A stretch of DNA of 64,000 nucleotides from Hybos culiciformis (lineage: Eukaryota; Arthropoda; Insecta; Diptera; Hybotidae): the NCBI GenBank assembly GCA_964007475.1, contig OZ023275.1, forward strand, positions 6,510,001-6,574,000, read 5' to 3'. This document shows positions 23,947-37,800 of this stretch, piece after piece (position 1 is the stretch's first letter; each line of letters starts with the position of its first letter). Below the pieces are notes generated by a model. The model did no database searches. It saw only the letters and a list, made by a program, of their open reading frames with translations, and was not told where the DNA came from. Position numbers and translations under genes: made by a program.

Positions 23947-24731
23947 ATGACTAGAATCATATTTTCGGTATTATGTTATTTTTTTTTCATCGGAGTTTTG
24001 AATGCTTCGTCTAAATCTGATTCTTCGAAGCTTATAGGAAAAATAATTAAAGTTGATAATATTGAAAAAGCCAAATTACTATTTCCGAATGCCCAAATAT
24101 ATGAGCTTAATAGAAGTGCTGCTAATTCTTTGGGATCTATTCGTTATACATTAGGATCACGTAAAACAGGTATGTATATAAAGTTATAAAATTTTTTTAT
24201 GTAAGGTTGATGAACCTACATTCATTCAATGGTGTAAATTTTGGAAAATATTTTCAATACGCATATATATATATAATATAGTTTTATATAAAAATATCAG
24301 AGCAATGGCCGAACTTTCATCTTTTGATAAATTTAAATATTATTTACTTGGAAAATAGCAGAAGAAAGTAAGTTTATCTGTTTTTAATATAGTTCCATTC
24401 TATTGTTATTTCATGGTTACGAAATTGATTTCGCCTCATCATTTTAATTGCTAAATTTTTAATAAACATTTTAGGTGACAGAATTATTGCAACTGGATCA
24501 GATCGTGAATCATATAAAAAAGTACAAGATGTTCAATTATTACTGGAATATGCAGATAACTCTGGCTTAGGGTCTGTGGTCACATTTGTTGAGGTGGTGG
24601 TGAATCAAAGTTCTAATTTTGGAAAAGGATATATTGTTCGAGGAGGAATTGGACAACGTCGCATTGCTATTGTAATTGAAGCTAAAAGAACTACATTTTT
24701 CACATATGATGGTTCAATTTTTGGAATTTAA
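23947..24731 (+). CDS. MBF2-family small secreted protein 4
   Basis: Exons 23947-24169 and 24475-24731 join through a phase-1 intron into 159 codons plus stop. The signal peptide is about residues 1-20. The mature part has the paired IIKVDNIEKA segment shared with gene 3, then YTLGSRKTGDR across the splice junction. The GLGSVVTFVEVVV strand, NQSS, RGGIGQRR and a terminal FGI follow. The YP strand start seen in the other copies is YA here. Intact frame and correct splice sites suggest a working gene. Confidence 0.92.
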
Positions 24732-27700
24732 AGTAATGATTGTATTTTAATTACTTGATATTCTTATTAGAAAGAAATTTCATTTAATTAAATGTAAAAA
24801 TTTAATAAAAAATAAAATAATTTTTTTTTTACTTTTAATTGTTTGTCGTACAAAGATTCACATATTTCAGCCAACAAAAACAAATTATTGACAAACAAAA
24901 AAAATTTGGATTTTTTTAAAAAAAATTTAGTACTGAGCCCAAATTCAGCGTAATCAATGTCTTTCAAAAAAAATGTACAAGATATCAAATTTTATCTCTA
25001 AAACGATCAATTTAATCGCATTAGTAAAATAATTTAACCGCTCAATTATAATTTAATAAGAATAAAATAATAAAATAAAAGGAAATTTCAAAATGTGCTA
25101 CTTTATATATAACTAATACAATGGTAATATTTAATGTAATTCAACTTAACATTCATGAGACTACAAAAATTTTACAAAATGTTATGTTTTATAAAAAAAG
25201 TTAATAATTCAAAAGAAAAATAAAATTTCTTTTTTAATATCTAAATTAAAATAATAACTCAAAATGGAAATATGACGATACATTAGCTTCCGGACCAATT
25301 TTTAACGTAATTCCGGAATTTTTTAATCTCTGCACAGAAAATTATTTTCCTGGTTTTTACTATTTTATAACATTATTCTGTATCTTTTATATTTTTCATA
25401 TTTTTATTAAAAAGATTTCAAAGTCTCAAAGTCTTTATATTCATTCATATTATGTACATTAACTTCAACCATTTCAGCCTTTTGACCTTTGAGAACACTC
25501 TAATGTGCTGAATTTAATTTCTGGATAAGAACATGGGTCAGATTATAGCGACATGTGATTCCATCTTATTACCAATATAAGTGAGATTGGCTGTTTTATT
25601 TAATTAGTTTCTTTCACAAAAATGAATCATTATACCATTATTTATATTTACCTATATATGTTATGTTTGATAAAATTTAATCTTATAAAACGAGTTTTAT
25701 TTTTGATTTCTTTCGCATATGAATAATTCGTGACTCCCCAGATCTTGTATAATTAAATTTATTAGAAGTTTTTTTTTTCACTTCTTACAGTATTTTTATA
25801 TGCAACTTTGATTTTAATATTGTGTAGAAATGATTCAACACAACTATTTAAGTCCATCTACCTATTTATTACTATATATACATAATATATAAACACTACA
25901 AAACGCACAATTTTTCGGTGGTTTATTTTAGATTTAAACTTTGATAATCATACATATAAATATAGTCAATTTCAAATGTTTTGGGAACTCTTGGAAGTGA
26001 ATACCCTTATTAAATTAGCGAGATTTTTAACCAGATAATCAATTATCAAAATAAAAAAAAAAAAACAAGATTTTTTTTTTGGGGAAATAAAGTTTTGCAA
26101 AACGTTTTCGCCAAGAAAACTAAGTCAATTAATAGTCAATCAAAAGCTTAGTCAAACTAATCATTGCAGAATAACGAATATAAATATATGTAGTTTTTAA
26201 TAAAATATTGTATTTAAATAATAAACTAGTTCTTTTGGTATCTTTTTTGCCCATAAGCGAAAATAAAAATTATGTCTTCGTATTTAGTTTCAAAATGACG
26301 TTTATTCACTTCAGGCTGTGTTTTTTTTTTGGGAATGAACTTAATGCAAAGTAAATTTCACCCGATACAAATTAATTTTGAATATATCCATTATAATGTT
26401 TATATAATTATATAAATATGTTTATAACCATAACAAAATATTATTATGATGTTTCATTCAAATGAAAATGGAAGAATATGACTTAATTGAAATACAATCA
26501 CAATATAAGTGAAGCAACAATTTATAAATACTTTGTTAGAACGGAAACTTGTTCCGGTGACGTAAAGGCACTTTTCTTATTAACGTCACACTCGTGTTAT
26601 GTTGAAATTCCTAAATCGCATTGTAAAACGTTTGGAAATTCGTTTTCAGTCCGCACTTCTCACATTTGGAATGCTCTGCCGATTTTACTGTTTCCGAGCG
26701 CTATATGACGTGTGAACGTTTTTCTTTTATTTTAATTGAATCTTCCGTATTCCCAATACCGAATCTACACTATTTTAAGTATAAAGGTGTCATATCCAAT
26801 GTTTTGGAAGCTTATATAAAACAAATAGTAGTTTATGTTGTGTAAATTTATTGTCTATTTTCTCATTATTTTTTTACATTTTTGCGCTTCTTTTGATAAA
26901 AGGAAATTGACGGTTCCCGTTTCTTTTATGACGCAAAACAATTATTAATCCAAATATAATTAAACAAATTTATATGCGAAATTGAAATAGGATATTTTTA
27001 GCTATCATTCCGAAAATCATTAGAAACTACTTAAAGGAAAATTAAGGATTTTTGGGTATAAAATGATGTTAGGGAGAGGATATACATAGTCTTCATAACA
27101 ATTCATATTTGTTGTTTGTAACCCTGAAATACTTGTGAAAAACAGAAAACATTAGCCTTTGAAAAATGTTCTCCTTCCTTATATTAAATTCAGTTAATTT
27201 TTTTAAAAAGAAATTAATTAAAAATTTAACTTTAAAACATTTCAACAATAAAAATGTAAAAATTTTATTTTTGTTTATTTGTTGACGTAATTAATTAATT
27301 ATTTATTTACATTTTGTTAGATACCATCATTTATTATGTATATTTTGTCGTCACATTAAATTCCAAACATTGAAATTGAGAAATTTTAATATAAAGTTTT
27401 TGTTTTTGTTAAATATGTAAGTAAAATTTTTTAACGGAGCCAGATTCACATCAATATAAAATATTATTATCATTAAAATGATTTTTTTTTTTTGTTACTT
27501 GTTTTAAATTTATATATTTATATATTATACACTGTGTATTACATATAAATTATTTTGCTTTTTTTTTCGCAAAGATCATCTTCTTTTTTTTCTCAAACGC
27601 GATTGTTTTTTCTCAATTTAGAGAACGATTATTTTATTTATGTTTTTTTTTTTTTTTAATTTTAGTTTTAAAAGATACTTTAAACGGTAAAGTTGAGATT

Positions 27701-28824
27701 TCTTGTTAAAAAGGAAAGAAAAATTTTGAAAATCAATCATATTTATTTAAGTTCGCAAATAATAAACATATATAGCTAAGTGTGGCTATATATATGATTA
27801 GCAATAATATAAACAAATAATATTTAAATTAAAAAAAAATTATATGTTTAATTAAAATATAATAAGTAAATATGTATATAAATTACAAAATATTATAGAC
27901 ATAATAAAAAAAATATTTGACATCAAATAATGGGAACATAATTTGCTGTGTGCGTCATTATCAACATAATAAGTTAAATTTCGTGAAAACTTTCGCAATG
28001 AAATTGACATTCTGATACCATTATAGTATTAATATTGGGTATTGTTGTTATCGGCAAAGAATACCAATCGAAGGTCGAATAACCCTGCAGTAATTTACAA
28101 GCTTACGTACCCAGTACTTAGTTTTTTTTCTTTTGTAAAAATTTTAAAAAGCTTACAACATTGTATGTAAATAAAAATTTACAACTAATAATTTACGTAA
28201 TTTTCACCAGATTTTTATTTATTTATCTTTTATTATGAATTATGTTTTTACTTTGTATTCATAGTTTTATTAAAAATCAAATATCGGAAAAAAAAAATTT
28301 TTTTATCGCGCTTTCCAGTTTCTCAAGTAAAGGTAATTAGTAGAAGAGGTACGGTAAAAAAAAAAACCCAAAACAAAATAATAATTAAAATGCATTAGAT
28401 ATGTTTCTCATTATTTGAATTTGTCATTATGTTAACATGAGAGGAAAAAAATTGTATATTAAAAATAATAGTTAATAATAATTTTATTTTTATTTTCGAA
28501 ATATCAAGATTTAATATAATAACTATTTTTGATGTCAAATATATTTAAAAAAAAAAAAATATATACTATAAAAGTTATGTGAATTTTTTTTTGATTGAAC
28601 ATAACGTAATATCATCGTGTAAAAAATAAAAAAATTATTATTGATAAAAAGTCAATTAAATTTTAATTGATTTGAATTTGTTGAAGTGCAAATTTTCATG
28701 ACAATCAGTGGGATGTAATTTTTTTTTTTTTATAAATTAAATAAAATACAAAATAAAAATATTAGTTGAAAATTTCAATTTTATTGAAATAAGAAAAAAA
28801 AAAATAATATAAAGTATAAATATT
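24732..28824. other. Gene-poor region between the MBF2 cluster and the CLIP protease gene
   Basis: Very A+T-rich. The only recognisable piece is a short LINE remnant at about 26487-26708. I see no other gene, RNA or element with terminal repeats. Confidence 0.5.
26487..26708 (+). pseudogene. C-terminal remnant of a LINE reverse transcriptase
   Basis: The end of this frame, KTFGNSFSVRTSHIWNALP, matches the GNSF-x-R-x-x-x-x-WN-x-LP signature near the C-terminus of many non-LTR reverse transcriptases. No catalytic blocks are present, and the sequence has no visible target duplication. It is old and unrelated in detail to the LINE at 20-22 kb. Confidence 0.6.
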
Positions 28825-31800
28825 ATGATGACCTTTAAAAATATTATTAATATCACAATATTTTCATATATTTTTGGTATAATAAATTGTCATCTTGGTT
28901 TAAATGGTAAGTATTAATGGTAAAACCCTCGGAAAACCTAATTTAGTGACGAATCACATTGTTTATTATAATTTGCATGTTTTTAAGGTTTTTTTTTTTG
29001 GAATATTTTGCATCCGTTTCCACTCTCTGTCGTGAACATGCGGAAGCTCTGAGAATGTCATGTGAAAGAATCTTATTATCTCGAAATAAGTTCCAGTCGG
29101 TATAAGTTTTGACCTACATAAGGTGCAGTAGAAACGATTTTGATATAATAAACGTATTTGTCATTAAAAGAATAAACTTTTCATTTGCCAGCTAAGTTAC
29201 TAAAATTTAATTAAAAAAAAAAGTGTTTGTTTATCTTCATTGTTATCTTATATTAACATTATTAACACTATTTAATATTACTGTTGAATTTAATGAAAAA
29301 TCTTAATAAGTATAATATTATTATTCTTTGGTTGAGTTATAATATTTCTTGGAATGAATTTGTTGTGAAAATTTTTGTAAAAACTTTGTGAAGACCAGTT
29401 TAAACATAATTTTTTTTAAAGTACATATTGTTGTAATTTGTATTTTACGGTATTTATGACTATGAGTAATATTAGTGCATGAGTATATAATATACCGTTT
29501 GTCGGGAAAATTTATATAACACAATTAATATGCATAAAATGTATGCGCTATATTCTAAAAATTATGGCATACATGTTGTTTAATTGAAAAGAGTTCAAGG
29601 ATAAATTTAAAAAAAAAAGAATAAAAATAAATAAAAAAATTAAAATACCGATCGAAAAGAATCGCGTAAAAACCAGTAGAAAATATTTTAATCATTTTTT
29701 TTTTGTTTTTAATCATTTTCTTGTTATTATATATTTGTTATCATTAATTGACCTATTTGTATATTATATAAATCAGTGCTGTACATTCAATAGAAAAAAA
29801 AAATAAATTAAGCTGTATCTTCATTTTTTATTATTAATTTTTTGTTATTTTTCATATACCTACTTAATAATATGGAAGCTTAATTGTATGTTCATGTTAC
29901 ATTATTTAAATTAAACCATAGATTAAGAATACACATAGATTGTTAGCTTCATACGACATTGTTTTTGGTATTTTTATGTGAATGTGTTAGTAAAACAATA
30001 CGTGATAATTATCAATATACCTATGAAAAGAATTTTATTTAATTTTACAAACACCTTTACATAAAAATACCAAAAAAGACTGAAAAAATGTTGTATGAAG
30101 CTATAAATCTTTCTGTATTCTTAATCTATGATTAAACTTAAAAATTTATCAAATTTTATTCAAATAAAGAAAATGTAAAAGTGTATGTCTCATTAAAGAT
30201 TATTGTTTTCATATATAATTTTTTAAGTTCGATGAAGATTTTCTGTTATTTATCTCTAAAATGTAGGAAATTATTATTATTGCCTTATAGTTTGTGTTTA
30301 TATACATACTAATATTAGATATATGCTTTTCATATTTTTCTTAATGGCAGCAACAATTTTTAATAGTCTACATTGGCAAGAATATCGAATCAACCAAAAA
30401 TAAAATGTTGACCAAAAATGTATTTAAAAATATTGTTCAATTCTCTGGATCTTTTTTAAGCAGTTATTATGCAATTAAAAACGTTAAAGAGAACTCTACA
30501 ATCACTGAAAGGACTACTAATTATTTAAGTAGTTATAAAAAGGATTTTAATGATTAGTTTAGGTCCTAAAAGAGCGTTTTAGAATATTGATTGAGAATTG
30601 TGTGAGCGTTAAGGAATCGACTTTATTTTTCCTGAAAGAACATACCTTACATATTAATGATTTTATTAATGATAAGTCTTCTATTAAATTAAGAAGCCAA
30701 AAAAATAATAGTAATTCTGAAAACTTAAAAATAAAACAATGGAATTACTTTCTACGACCTTTTTATTCAATTTCTTATCACTATTATTTCAATACATAGT
30801 TTTCCTGATAATCAGTTATTACATTATTTTTTAATAAACATTTTTATTGTGAAGGAAAAGGAAAAATTCAAGATTATTATTGTTATTGACATAGTTTTTT
30901 CAGTGTTAAGAGTTTCAGTTAAATCATTTTTTTCATAAGAATTATTTATTTATTTATACTTAATATACTTAATATGCTCTAGGCTAGGGTCTACGTATGT
31001 TCAATATTCTGATTTGATTATTTTCACTTTTAATGTTAGACTGTTAAAAATAGTTTGATGAAATGTTGCTATTTTATTTTATTCTTTTGAAATCTCATAT
31101 GTACAAAAAGTAAAAATATTATCTTAATGAAATCCATGATCAAAAGTTCGGAGAGCAGTGTAGAAAAGGCAATACCTACAATGTAAACAAGGATATGTAT
31201 ACGATACGTACAATGGCATCATGAAACAATGCTATTTCACCGCATACCTCATACGCATATTAGTATTGTAAAAAAAAATAATAATTTTTATAAAAATGAA
31301 AAATCACAAAATATAAAAACTATTAAATTAAAAAAAAAATACAAAATTCTAAAAAATGTTAATAAAGCTTTATGAGAATCCCCTCGAAATTAAAAATCCC
31401 CAAGGTAATATATTTTTATATATAGACTAAATGACTACTTAATAAGAATTAACAATATGTTAACATCCTAATTAATTTTTATCCGTAATTTTTTAGTTTA
31501 TTTTCTGTTATTAAAAGTTTTTTTATTTTCTTATAAAATATAATAAAAGATCTTTCTCTTTAACCTTCGGATTTTATCGTTTTTTATTATAAACTATTCT
31601 CTATGAGTAACACAAATTACCAGTATCCATTTTATGTTTAATAATGTGAAAGAATTAATAAACAAAAAACAATTAAGTTCAAATTTGACGAATAAGTCAT
31701 CATTAATACAGGATATTATACTTTGAGTATATTTTAAATACTTTTTTTGTGCGATATTCTAAAAATTTTAAAGCTAACGAACCTACATATAAGAAGTTTA

Positions 31801-34800
31801 GATACAAAAGCCAATAATATTGATTTTATCTTTGGTTCATTCCATTCATAATTTTTATAAGTATGTTGTACATTATGTACATTTTCCATTATATTGAAAA
31901 ATAAAATCTAATTTTTAATGCTTGTCTATCCTTTTAGTTTTACTTCAATATTTCAAAAAAATGAATTTTAATTGATAAATCATTAAACAAATCATTTATT
32001 GTCATAATTTTTCTATATCCTAGTTGTTCTCTTTATTATAATGTCATTAAGATTAATGAATGCATTTATAGTGCAAACGTCAATACATAATACAATCGGA
32101 AAATTATATTTACCAATAAACAATTAATTAAGTCAGTTTTGATTTTAATTGTTATTCTTCAATTGCGCGGAATTATTTAATATTCACTCGAAGGTATAGA
32201 ATTTATAGTGAATTAAATCAAAAAGAGAAACAATTTTATTGTGGTTTTTCAGTTATGTTGAAAATAATAAATTTAATTTTCTTTTTGGTATTTTTGATGC
32301 AATCAATTATAAAAATATTACAGTCTAATTACAATTCAATTACATTTATTATCAGGAAATAAATCACATTTGATTTATTGTGTATTGGAAAATGTTTTAT
32401 TGACATTGCAAAATAAGTATTATTGTTTTTTTCATCAATTAACTTTTTACAAATATAGTTTTTGCAATAAGTTCTCAAAATAATCACATATAAATTCGAC
32501 TTCACAGAATTGAAGTTTATGATATATGAAGTTGTTTTAGATTTTTTCAATTACAAAATATCTTATTTAATATAATTACTATATTACATCCGTCCAATAA
32601 CGACTTCGATTACTAAAATTACAAAATTGAGGAATGAGAATGCTACTGGGACGTGACCGAATGATGTCGTTATTAATTATAAGAGACGGTAAGAAATGAT
32701 AGAGTGTCAAAGGCATTGGATATTTATATAAAACAACATTTTTAAAACTTAAGAAATTAAAATTGTACAGATATATAATTTGTAAATAATATTAAAGTTT
32801 AATAAAAATAATTCTTTCTGAGAAAATTAAAAAAAATTAAAAAATTAAACAATTTTATTTTTCAATTCAGAGCACAAAATATTACAATACGGATATCTTG
32901 TTATAAAAGATCTGACAAACATTTTTTAACAATTTTAGGTCTCATTTAATTTGAAAATGCTAATCATATTTTCGAACCTTTTCAATACAAAATATCTGAA
33001 TGATTAATTCAATTAAAAAAGATTAACTTCTACTATAGTTATTGGGGTTTGGTGTTTGATTATATTTGTTATCTCTTTTTGTATACAATCGCTTAAAAAT
33101 AAATTTTTAATCTTTATTTCAGAGGGAACCAGATGCAACACTGATAATTTAATTGGTCTTTGCACGCAACTACCAGAATGTCAAACCATGACCAATCTTC
33201 TTCAAAGTGGAAAAATGAGATTTAGAGACATAGTTACTTGCTCATATGTTCGGGATACCCCCGTTGTATGTTGCTTAGACAATCCCCAATTGATAGAAAC
33301 ATCTACTCACAAGCATCATCCGGGTAATAATGGTGGATTAATATTTCCGTAAGTATTTTTTTTAAGTTACAATTTTATACAGCTTATTCTTTATAAATGT
33401 CTAACAATTTATTCATTAATTTGTATGAAATCAATTGTGTGTGTTCTCTCTTTTACAATCTTAATGACACTGTGTAATAGAAGTACTTCCAATTCTTGAG
33501 AGAATGATTATCAAATGTATTTTAATTATTGTTCAGTATCGTTGAACACATAAATTTGAATAACTTCATACAAATTATATTAGTTTACATATCATAACAT
33601 TATTACATAGTTTCTCAAAATTTACTAATATGTACAGTATCATTACATTATATAAAAGGCATCATTCATTTTACAAATGACTTCCAGCTGTGGGCATACC
33701 AAGGCTTTAAAATCATAATGCGTGGAAAAAAATTTATTACTTACTTTTTCTATTTAAAATAATTTCTGTATATAAATTTTCAAATTAATAAAAAAGTTTT
33801 TCTGTCATTTCTAAGTCTAACTTATTAAATTTGTGCCTATAATTAATAAATTTATTTCTAAATTTTTGTCTCAGATAAATTTTTTTGTATTTAATTGTGT
33901 GTCCATGTCCATGTCCGTCTATTGTCATATTGAATTAAATGTTTTGTTTAAGATATTGAATGTGAAACATATATACATTCTTCTGACTCATATGGTCAGG
34001 AATTTGGTAGATATTATAAGGTACAACTTAAAATATTTTTTTATTTTTATTCACTAACGAATTTGGACAAATCTTTGCAACACAAAACTCATCACGAGCT
34101 TTTATTATGTGTTAATTATTTTCTTTAAAATTAATTTACGCAGTGGACCTACATCAGAGTCCAGATTTGTTAGCACTTATCATACTATTCCAAATACCAC
34201 AAGTGAAATACTTACGACATCTAATAGACCAAATATACCTGAAAAAACGGTTTTCTCTTCAGAACTCGAATTAAATGTAAATAACTTAAACATAACTGAT
34301 CAAAAAGAATTCATTGATTTAACAAAATTATTAAACAATTGGCAAAATACGAGTAACAAATCATTATCAAAAAATAATTCAATTACAATTATTACATCAC
34401 CATTGTTGAATAATACTAATTTCAATAACAGGGATATGAATTCTAGTCAAGGTATTAATGTGGAAAAAATTTCAACAAATAACAAAAATGAAAGCCAGAG
34501 TTCTACAGATTATTATGATATTTTTGATACAACGAACGATTTTATAAATGTGAGCTCATCGAGACAAACAAAATCGTTGAATTCAACACACTTAGACATT
34601 AATTCATTAGATAATTCGTTGGCGGAAACTGAACAAACTAGAGGTAGTTGGTCTTGGGGTCCAACTAAAGTTGATTCTGACATTAATTCTTCAACAAGTA
34701 AAGGTGAATTCGTTCCCAATAATATAAAATCGAAATTGTCAATAACCAACAATAAAACTCGCAGCATAGACAGGGTAGAAAATTCAATAGCGGATTGGAC

Positions 34801-37800
34801 AAATGGTCACAATAGGGGTGGTGGAATTAGATCAACAATGATTATTGTACCAGTGGATTCTAATATGCAAGTAGGTACCATGCATGGTAATGTACATCAC
34901 ACTGACCAAGGGATGTGGAATGGTGGTTCTTGGGGAGGACATCAAAGAAGTATGCAAGTGGCTCCGAATCGTGGAGGAAATTTTGTCAACCCTATTTGGA
35001 GAGAAAATCAAGGTAATCCTTCATGGGGATTGAATAACTTGAGTCCTTCTTTGGAAAACAGTCACATTGATCCTCACTGGAGAGTAGAACAAGCGAATAC
35101 TGGTTTGGGTAGAAATCCAGTAGAAACTTCTTGGGGAAGCAATAATATTCATTCCTCAAGAGGGCATCGTGGTTGGAACCCTGCTCAGGGAAATTTTAAT
35201 CAAGTACATATTTTTGAAGGAAATCAAATCGATACCACGAATAATAATCGAGGTTAGTCGTGATTCTAATGATATGTGTGATGTGATGTATTATTAACAT
35301 AATTCGCTTAAAAGATTTAAAGTATTTACATTTTTATCAACTTTTTTATATACAACTTGTAAATTATTAAAAATATTATTTGATTATTTGTGTACCCATT
35401 CAATTCATTTATATTATTTATGAACTTTTAAATTTAATAGAACATTGTCTGTTTGTTCCACAGAATACAAGTAAAAGCAATCTAAACCAGTTAAGATTAT
35501 ATCGTTCTTGAATTCGTTTGAGAAATTTAATAATTATAGAAGTGCATTTCTTTGTTCTGTATAACTTGGCCTTTTATATGAAGAGCACAAAAATATCAGT
35601 GAACGAATTTTTATTCATTCAAGTTTTCTGAATAGGTATAGAAATAACCTAGTGTTTGTACTAGATGGTTTCGAAGATTAAAACTAAAATTATTTTTGAA
35701 TGTATTTTCGTTTAAAAATTTGAAATAATCTTCGACGTCTAGAAGATGAAAAATTTTTTTTTTAATCGGACTAAAAAAAGTAAAGAAACTGATTTGTTAA
35801 TTAAATGTCATAGATTTAATTTTAAAGTACTTTTCAAATTTCAATTTTCAAAGTTCTGTAGTTATTATTTTAAAATTTAAGCAAAAATCAAAATTTTTTA
35901 TTTTGTGTACATTTTTTTATTTTATTTTTTTATTTTTATTTTTTTATTTTTATTTTTTTATTTTTTTATTTTTAAATTAATCAAGATTTTTAGTCCAGAT
36001 TAAAACAAAAATTATTTTCTTTTACACAAATTTTACGCAACATTGAAAAATATTTTTAGTTTTAATCTTCGAAACCATCCAGTCTAAACCCCAAGTAATT
36101 TAGAAATGGTTATTGAATTATTAAAAATTTTAAAATTGTATGAAATTTAAAACTACACTATCTTAGAATCTAATTTTTGTTACAATACTGACAGAAGTAT
36201 TGCGCATATTTGTAAAGAATAAGTGAGATTATAATGATAATGACCATAACGAATTTTTGTAGGAAACCAAGGATGGTCTGGTAATTCAAATACGGAAATT
36301 GGTAATTCGAATAGATGGCCTGCAGATAACTCAAAGGATAGGGCTGAGAAATTACAGATTAATCCTGATAATCCTTGGTTGTCAAAAAACCAATTAACTA
36401 GCACTACACGATCTTCTACTAAAAAACCTGACATTGTTTTCCCTAATGACGAACGACTTACATCAATCCTCACAAAAAGTACACCAACGCCAACATTAGA
36501 TCCTTGGATGCAAGATGCACTTAATTCTAAATTGACAACAACAACTACAACTGAATTGGATCCGTGGATTAAAGATGCTTTAAATCATGGTAGAATTGAA
36601 ACTACATCAAAACCCAAAACACCTTCAGAACTTGATCCTTGGATTAAAGAAGCTTTAGGTCATCAGCGAACTACTTCTACTACTACACCTAAAAACATAG
36701 TAAACGATCCTTGGGCTCCATATGAGCCAAAATTCCCTACAACAACAACAAAATCCGATATACAACCTACATTAGAGCCTTGGCTAAGGGAAGCTCTTGA
36801 TTTAAGCAATCCTTCAACGACAGTTAAACCAAATATTGAACACTTCGATCTTAATAGACTTATTAAAGGCTTGCCAAACGCTGGAAGTCCTATGTCTTCT
36901 GAGGATTCTAGTCGTACATCAAGTTCAAGTGTAAAAACTCCTTCAAAATCTCCTATTTCTGATGTATATATTTTAACTGATGCATCTGGTGGAAGAGCTG
37001 CACGTAGTGAAAGGTTCTTATGATTTGTAAACATTAAAATATAATAATAATTCAATCAATAAATATTTCTTAATTAATCAATAGGCTAATAAATTATAAT
37101 TATTATAATTATTTTATTATGGTTTTGAACTAACTAATATTCCATTTTTATTCTGAATGTAACAATAATTTAATTTTATCTTAAGAACTATATAATGTAA
37201 GACTTCTTAAATAACTATAGGATTATTATGTATTTAGAATTTGTAATTTTATTAATTTACAGCAAATATATTAGATATTTGATTTGAGAAGAAATGTATT
37301 TGTAAAATTTTTTATCGAATTTTAGCATCGTACCGAATTCACAAAGCCATGAATAATTTTAATAAAGAATGAGGATTTTTTCTTTAGAACTTCATTAGAT
37401 CGTTTAATTATTAAGGATTAAATTTAAAAAAAAAAGAGATGTTTTATGTATAGCTAAAAAATTGGATTCGTTTATTTTGAATAAAAAATCATTTTTTTTC
37501 GCAAATGCTTTAAGTGTCTTTAGTTTGAGGCTGTATATATGTAAGCTTTCGAGTTATATATGTGTAAAAATTGTAATAATTTGTTTCATAAAATAGGTCA
37601 GAAATCAAATTTTATTTCAAAACTGTGCTGAATTTTCTAACTGATTGAATTATCTTTTACAGCTTCTAAAGGAAAATGGAATATAAATATTTCTATTTAT
37701 AAATTTCTAAACTTTTGTATTTAAATTACTAATATTTATTTTCATATTCCACATATACATTAACATAATAAGAACATTAAAATTTTTAGTGAATATATTA

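Noticed and set aside
30587..30799. 70-codon open frame in intron 1 of the CLIP protease gene
   Set aside because: No motif, no splice signals that fit, lysine/asparagine-rich as expected by chance in A+T-rich DNA.
34513..34767. Minus-strand open frame opposite linker exon 3, and a similar one at 36663-37055
   Set aside because: Antisense shadows of the low-complexity linker exons; the plus-strand frames join perfectly in phase with their neighbours.
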